From Halarcobacter anaerophilus (GTDB lineage: Bacteria; Campylobacterota; Campylobacteria; Campylobacterales; Arcobacteraceae), in contig NZ_CP041070.1 in the NCBI RefSeq assembly GCF_006459125.1, positions 1,798,001 to 1,862,000 on the forward strand: a DNA stretch of 64,000 nucleotides, given 5' to 3'. Below are positions 60,799 to 64,000 of this stretch, piece after piece. Made by a program: the position numbers and the translations under genes. How positions within the stretch are numbered: position 1 is the first letter of the stretch; each line of letters opens with the position of its first letter. The notes beneath the pieces were generated by a model that was not told the DNA's origin, did no database searches, and saw only the letters and a program-made list of their open reading frames with translations.

Positions 60799-61068
60799 TT
60801 AAATTCTTGTTATACTTACTATATGAGGATCACCTGTCAAAGGTTTAAAAATTTCAATTATTACTTCCCACACTACATCTGAAGGAGGGATTGAAGCAGT
60901 ACATTTAAACCGATAGTTTGTTCCCGCAACAACTTGTGTAGAGACTGAATACGGCAAATAATGAACACCTACAAAACCTTTTAAAGCTTCATCAAATATC
61001 ACTTTATCTTCAGCTGAAAGATCGTGATAAACAGTCCAACCGCCTGGAAGAGTATTATTTTCAGACAT
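60799..61068 (-). CDS. Stefin-like cystatin (cysteine-protease inhibitor)
   Basis: 89 aa, no signal peptide, so cytoplasmic like animal stefins. N-terminal Gly pair G9-G10 (inhibitor trunk), central Q45-V-V-A-G49 followed by TNY, the cystatin signature, and a second loop region KPLTGDPH near 75-82. Length is close to the roughly 98-aa stefins. Cystatins block papain-family proteases. Bacterial members are rare; the match at QVVAGTNY is very strong. Its partner protease is unknown. AraC and hydrolase genes are neighbours without clear link. Confidence 0.85.
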   Translation of the reverse strand: MSENNTLPGGWTVYHDLSAEDKVIFDEALKGFVGVHYLPYSVSTQVVAGTNYRFKCTASIPPSDVVWEVIIEIFKPLTGDPHIVSITRI

Positions 61069-61211
61069 TGTTAATCCTTTTTATTATAATTTGTTATTTA
61101 GATACAAAACACTTTACTAACAATATATTTCAAATCAAAACATATAATATATTTATATATTATTTATCTTAAAATTCTACTTAATTCACTTTTTTTATAG
61201 TATAAAATTAT

Positions 61212-62030
61212 TTAATTATCCAAGATGAATTCTGCTACAACACGGTTAAACTTTTCAGGGTCATCCCAAAACAGCATATGACCGCAATTTTCAAAAAATT
61301 CGGTTTTTGCATTTGGTATGTTTTCTCCCACCCAGGCACTTCCTTGCCAAGGAAAGACTTGGCTGTTTTTAGCGACACAAACCAAAGTCGGTATTGATAT
61401 ATGAGGAATAAAATCACGCCAATCAAGATTTGTATGATCACGCATAATATCAATTTTTACTCGTGCGGGACATTTCATAATTTCATCTGCAAGAAATTTT
61501 ACTTCTTCATTTGTAGGTACTTTATGCATACAACCATGAACCGTTCCTTCTGCATTTGCTCTCTCTTCATATTTCAAAGTTGCACATAATTGTAAGTAAG
61601 ATTCCACATCATAACAACCCAACTGACCCCATTTCCAATCAGGAGCAAAATATTGTGCAGGAGATTGGTCTATACTTATAAGTTTGCTTATTCGATGATT
61701 ACCGAAAAGTTCAAGATAACTCCACAATATAGAAGCACCCATTGACCAACCGGCAGCAGTAACGTCTTCAAGGTTTAAATAATCAAGAAGCTCTTTAATA
61801 TCCATTGCAAGACGTGAAATTCTATAACCGTGATCAGGTTTTCCTGATTCCCCGTGACCACGCAAATCCATAGCTATTACTTGAAATTTTTCTGAGAGAG
61901 GACCTATATTTTTATCAAAAAAATGAAAACTGCAACTCCATCCAGGAATCAATAACAAAGGTTTCCCCTCTCCTTGTTGAAGATAACTAATATCAACATT
62001 ATCTGCTGTTCGCATTGTTTTTGTTTTCAT
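61212..62030 (-). CDS. Alpha/beta hydrolase (haloperoxidase-like)
   Basis: 272 aa. Nucleophile AAGWSMGASILWSY near 93, catalytic His in ENCGHMLFWDDPEKFN near 250, and oxyanion region LIPGWSCSFHFF near 27; an Asp in the VCVAKNSQVFPWQ region would complete the triad but reads less clearly. Base composition looks a little less AT-rich than its neighbours. Substrate unknown. Confidence 0.82.
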   Translation of the reverse strand: MKTKTMRTADNVDISYLQQGEGKPLLLIPGWSCSFHFFDKNIGPLSEKFQVIAMDLRGHGESGKPDHGYRISRLAMDIKELLDYLNLEDVTAAGWSMGASILWSYLELFGNHRISKLISIDQSPAQYFAPDWKWGQLGCYDVESYLQLCATLKYEERANAEGTVHGCMHKVPTNEEVKFLADEIMKCPARVKIDIMRDHTNLDWRDFIPHISIPTLVCVAKNSQVFPWQGSAWVGENIPNAKTEFFENCGHMLFWDDPEKFNRVVAEFILDN

Positions 62031-62107
62031 TTCAAATCCTTTTAAATATCGTTATATATGATTATAACTAACTTGAAGATAATACAAAATAAATAAGTGT
62101 TTTTTGC

Positions 62108-62968
62108 TTACTTTTTAGTAACTAAGATACCGCCTATCACAATAAATACAATACCTATAAAAGTGTAAATATCAGGAAACAAATCCCCAAGCATAACACC
62201 GAAACCTATGGCAAAAGGAATATTGGCATAACTTACTACTCCTATAATACTTGCTTTACTTATACTATAAGCTCTGGTAAGAAACCATTGTGACGTCGTT
62301 GAGACAACAGCCATAAAGATAATAAGCAGCCATACAAAAAGATTTGTATGTATTTGAAAATGTACATAAGGAGTAAATAAAAACAAACAAAAAGGTATAA
62401 GCACCCCTGCACCCATAAAAGAGAGCATAATAACTCTAGCATCGTAAATATCTTTTATCTTTTTTATCGTTGCATATGCCGCTGCTGCAAAAAAACCGCC
62501 CAATACTCCTAAAATATGTTCATGAGATATAACAAGTCCTAAAGGTTTCATTATAAATAGAACTCCTATAAAACCGATAATCAAAGCAAAAAACGTACGC
62601 AAATTTATAGACTCTTTCATTAGATAATAAGCAAGTATAGTTACAAAAAAAGGTGAAGTTTTATTTAATACAACAGCTTCTCCAAGAGGAATAGTCGCAA
62701 TTGTATAAAAAAACAGCACCATTGCCAAAGCACCGAAAAGTCCCCTTAAAATAAGCAAATGCAATTTTGAGGTATCAATAGAGACATGAAACTTTTTTAT
62801 ACTAAATAGAATAATCAAAAAACCCAGTAAATTTCTATAAAATACTATTTCAAGTGGATCCATACTTTGAGATAAAAATTTTGCGAGAGCTCCGTTAAGT
62901 GCTCCAAGTAAAGCACTAACAAGCATAAAAAGTACACCTTTATCCATTGATTTTAATTTTTCCGACAT
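62108..62968 (-). CDS. EamA/DMT-family transporter
   Basis: 286 aa with ten hydrophobic segments in two EamA repeats (LVSALLGALNGALAKFLSQ, then GGFFAAAAYATIKKI). Drug/metabolite transporter superfamily, usually export of metabolites. Its ATG directly follows the hrpB stop (no gap). Confidence 0.85.
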   Translation of the reverse strand: MSEKLKSMDKGVLFMLVSALLGALNGALAKFLSQSMDPLEIVFYRNLLGFLIILFSIKKFHVSIDTSKLHLLILRGLFGALAMVLFFYTIATIPLGEAVVLNKTSPFFVTILAYYLMKESINLRTFFALIIGFIGVLFIMKPLGLVISHEHILGVLGGFFAAAAYATIKKIKDIYDARVIMLSFMGAGVLIPFCLFLFTPYVHFQIHTNLFVWLLIIFMAVVSTTSQWFLTRAYSISKASIIGVVSYANIPFAIGFGVMLGDLFPDIYTFIGIVFIVIGGILVTKK

Positions 62969-64000
62969 TTACAACCTTTTATCTTTCATCATATTTTTTT
63001 TGGTTTTATTTGTTGCAACAGCTTCAAAAGGATTTTCCGGCCAATAATGCTTTTTGTATTTTGAAAACAGCTCTTTTCTAACTTCTTCATATGAATTTTC
63101 CCAAAAACTTTTTAAATCATATGTTATTTGTATGGGTCTTTGTGCAGGACTTAAAAGATGTATTTGCAGTGCAATTTTATTGTCCAATATTTTTGGAGTT
63201 TGTTTTAAACCGAAAATCTCTTGTATTTTTACCGCTAATATAGGCGTTTTACTGTTTGAGTAATCAATCTTTATATTTGAACCGCTTGGCACTTTTATAT
63301 AACTTGGGGCTAAAGTATCTATAAGCTGTTGATTTTCCCAAGAAAGTCTTCCTAATAAAATAGAATAGAGATCCAAAGCTTCGAGTTGTTTTATTGTTTT
63401 GATTTCATTTAAATAAGGAGTAAGCCACTCTTGCATGGTATCTAACAATGAAGTTGTTTCAAAACTAGGTAAAGCAATATCCATATTTTCATTTATAAAA
63501 TTAATTCTGTTTTTTAAATCATTTGCTTTTTTGCTCCAAGTTAAAAGTTCTAAGCCCTCTTTTTTAATCAAATCTAAAAGAAGCTTTGAAAAATCATATT
63601 CTGACTCCAAGGAGATAGGTTTGGAATATAGTTTTAGTTCGTAAAAATAGTACTCTTCTTTTGTATCAAACTTTTTATTCTCTTTGTTATAGATAATTGA
63701 TTTTTTTCTCTTTATATATGAAGCAAACTTTTCTTCTATAGTGTGCAAAGATATTTTAAGAGCAAGATTTATATATGAGTTTTTATTTTGTGCATTTAAA
63801 ACAGGTGCTATTAAAAACTCTTCGTTAAAAAGTGAATCTTCGGGATTTAAAATAGCACCTTTGCCGTTACTTAGTTTATATCTATTCTCATTTTTTTCTC
63901 TTTGATGTGCCAACCTGTCAGGATAGGCAAAAAGAAGCAAAACAGCTAAAGTTTCTTCATCTATTTTTGTTTTATTTACATTAACTGTTTGTATAGCTTT
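62969..64000 (-). CDS. hrpB: HrpB-type ATP-dependent helicase, C-terminal part (window edge)
   Basis: The frame is open through base 64000, so the ORF seen from 63940 (344 codons in view) is only the C-terminal part of the protein. Visible motifs are the LLFAYPDRLAHQREK and YKLSNGKGA segments of the HrpB C-terminal domain and SPAQRPIQITYDLKSFWENSY near the end. The helicase motor (DExH) lies outside the window. Confidence 0.85.
   Translation of the reverse strand, partial: KAIQTVNVNKTKIDEETLAVLLLFAYPDRLAHQREKNENRYKLSNGKGAILNPEDSLFNEEFLIAPVLNAQNKNSYINLALKISLHTIEEKFASYIKRKKSIIYNKENKKFDTKEEYYFYELKLYSKPISLESEYDFSKLLLDLIKKEGLELLTWSKKANDLKNRINFINENMDIALPSFETTSLLDTMQEWLTPYLNEIKTIKQLEALDLYSILLGRLSWENQQLIDTLAPSYIKVPSGSNIKIDYSNSKTPILAVKIQEIFGLKQTPKILDNKIALQIHLLSPAQRPIQITYDLKSFWENSYEEVRKELFSKYKKHYWPENPFEAVATNKTKKNMMKDKRL

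Noticed and set aside
1-64000. tRNA/rRNA genes, CRISPR arrays, insertion sequences, integrases or a prophage
   Set aside because: None seen: no repeat-spacer array, transposase or integrase motifs, or recognisable RNA gene; coding density is continuous.

Overview
The window is a chromosomal segment of a low-GC (about 30% by eye) member of the Campylobacterota, most likely a marine Arcobacter-type bacterium (family Arcobacteraceae). Reasons: the hisS-speA-cysE order, a Campylobacter-style TMAO reductase with a monoheme cytochrome, an orphan response regulator of the HsrA/CosR type, a histidine kinase with the 'AHQWRQP' H-box common in this phylum, a complete ectoine/hydroxyectoine operon (salt adaptation), and frequent TTG starts. 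This assignment is inference from gene content. I saw no rRNA, tRNA, CRISPR array, transposase or integrase, and no gene-free stretch over 300 bp.

Layout. 1-5 kb: end of tmk, then hisS, speA, cysE and a TauE/SafE permease, tightly packed on +. 5-7.6 kb (-): an intact aconitase-A-like gene that has lost the iron-sulfur cysteines and most catalytic residues. 7.8-13.4 kb: uvrA, a DUF309 gene, an unknown gene, a CNNM/CorC-type membrane protein, a short HugZ-like protein and a MerR regulator. 13.6-19.3 kb (+): an HsrA/CosR-like orphan regulator followed by ectA-ectB-ectC-(100-aa unknown)-ectD-aspartokinase. 19.3-27.3 kb: mixed genes (an L,D-transpeptidase, a nuclease-fold-like unknown, a putative papain/transglutaminase-like lipoprotein, two transporters, a methyltransferase). 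27.3-34.5 kb (-): TorA, its cytochrome c, and an overlapping trio of histidine kinase, family-5 solute-binding protein and response regulator, which looks like a three-component sensor for the TMAO system. 34.5-37 kb (-): greB and four small genes.

37-46 kb holds a complete quinohemoprotein amine dehydrogenase system (qhpADCBEFG on -, with a divergent AraC regulator, qhpR). The small QhpC subunit keeps every residue of the four known Cys cross-links. 46-50.2 kb (-) carries a LysE exporter and a hemerythrin / 62-aa protein / AAA ATPase / VWA protein / unknown-protein operon. The last protein of that operon is a gap-free paralogue of the unknown gene just downstream of qhpG, which suggests the blocks on both sides of qhp are related.

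50-64 kb is ordinary accessory sequence: sfsA, a small membrane protein, a lipoprotein, a tandem pair of alpha/beta hydrolases with a PhzF protein, a Nudix hydrolase, an amino-acid permease, a patatin, acetyltransferases (one truncated), an AraC regulator, a stefin-like cystatin, another hydrolase, an EamA transporter and the end of hrpB.

The observations I would follow first are the aconitase-fold pseudoenzyme, the bacterial cystatin, the qhp island with its flanking paralogues, and the RR/SBP/HK trio beside torA.
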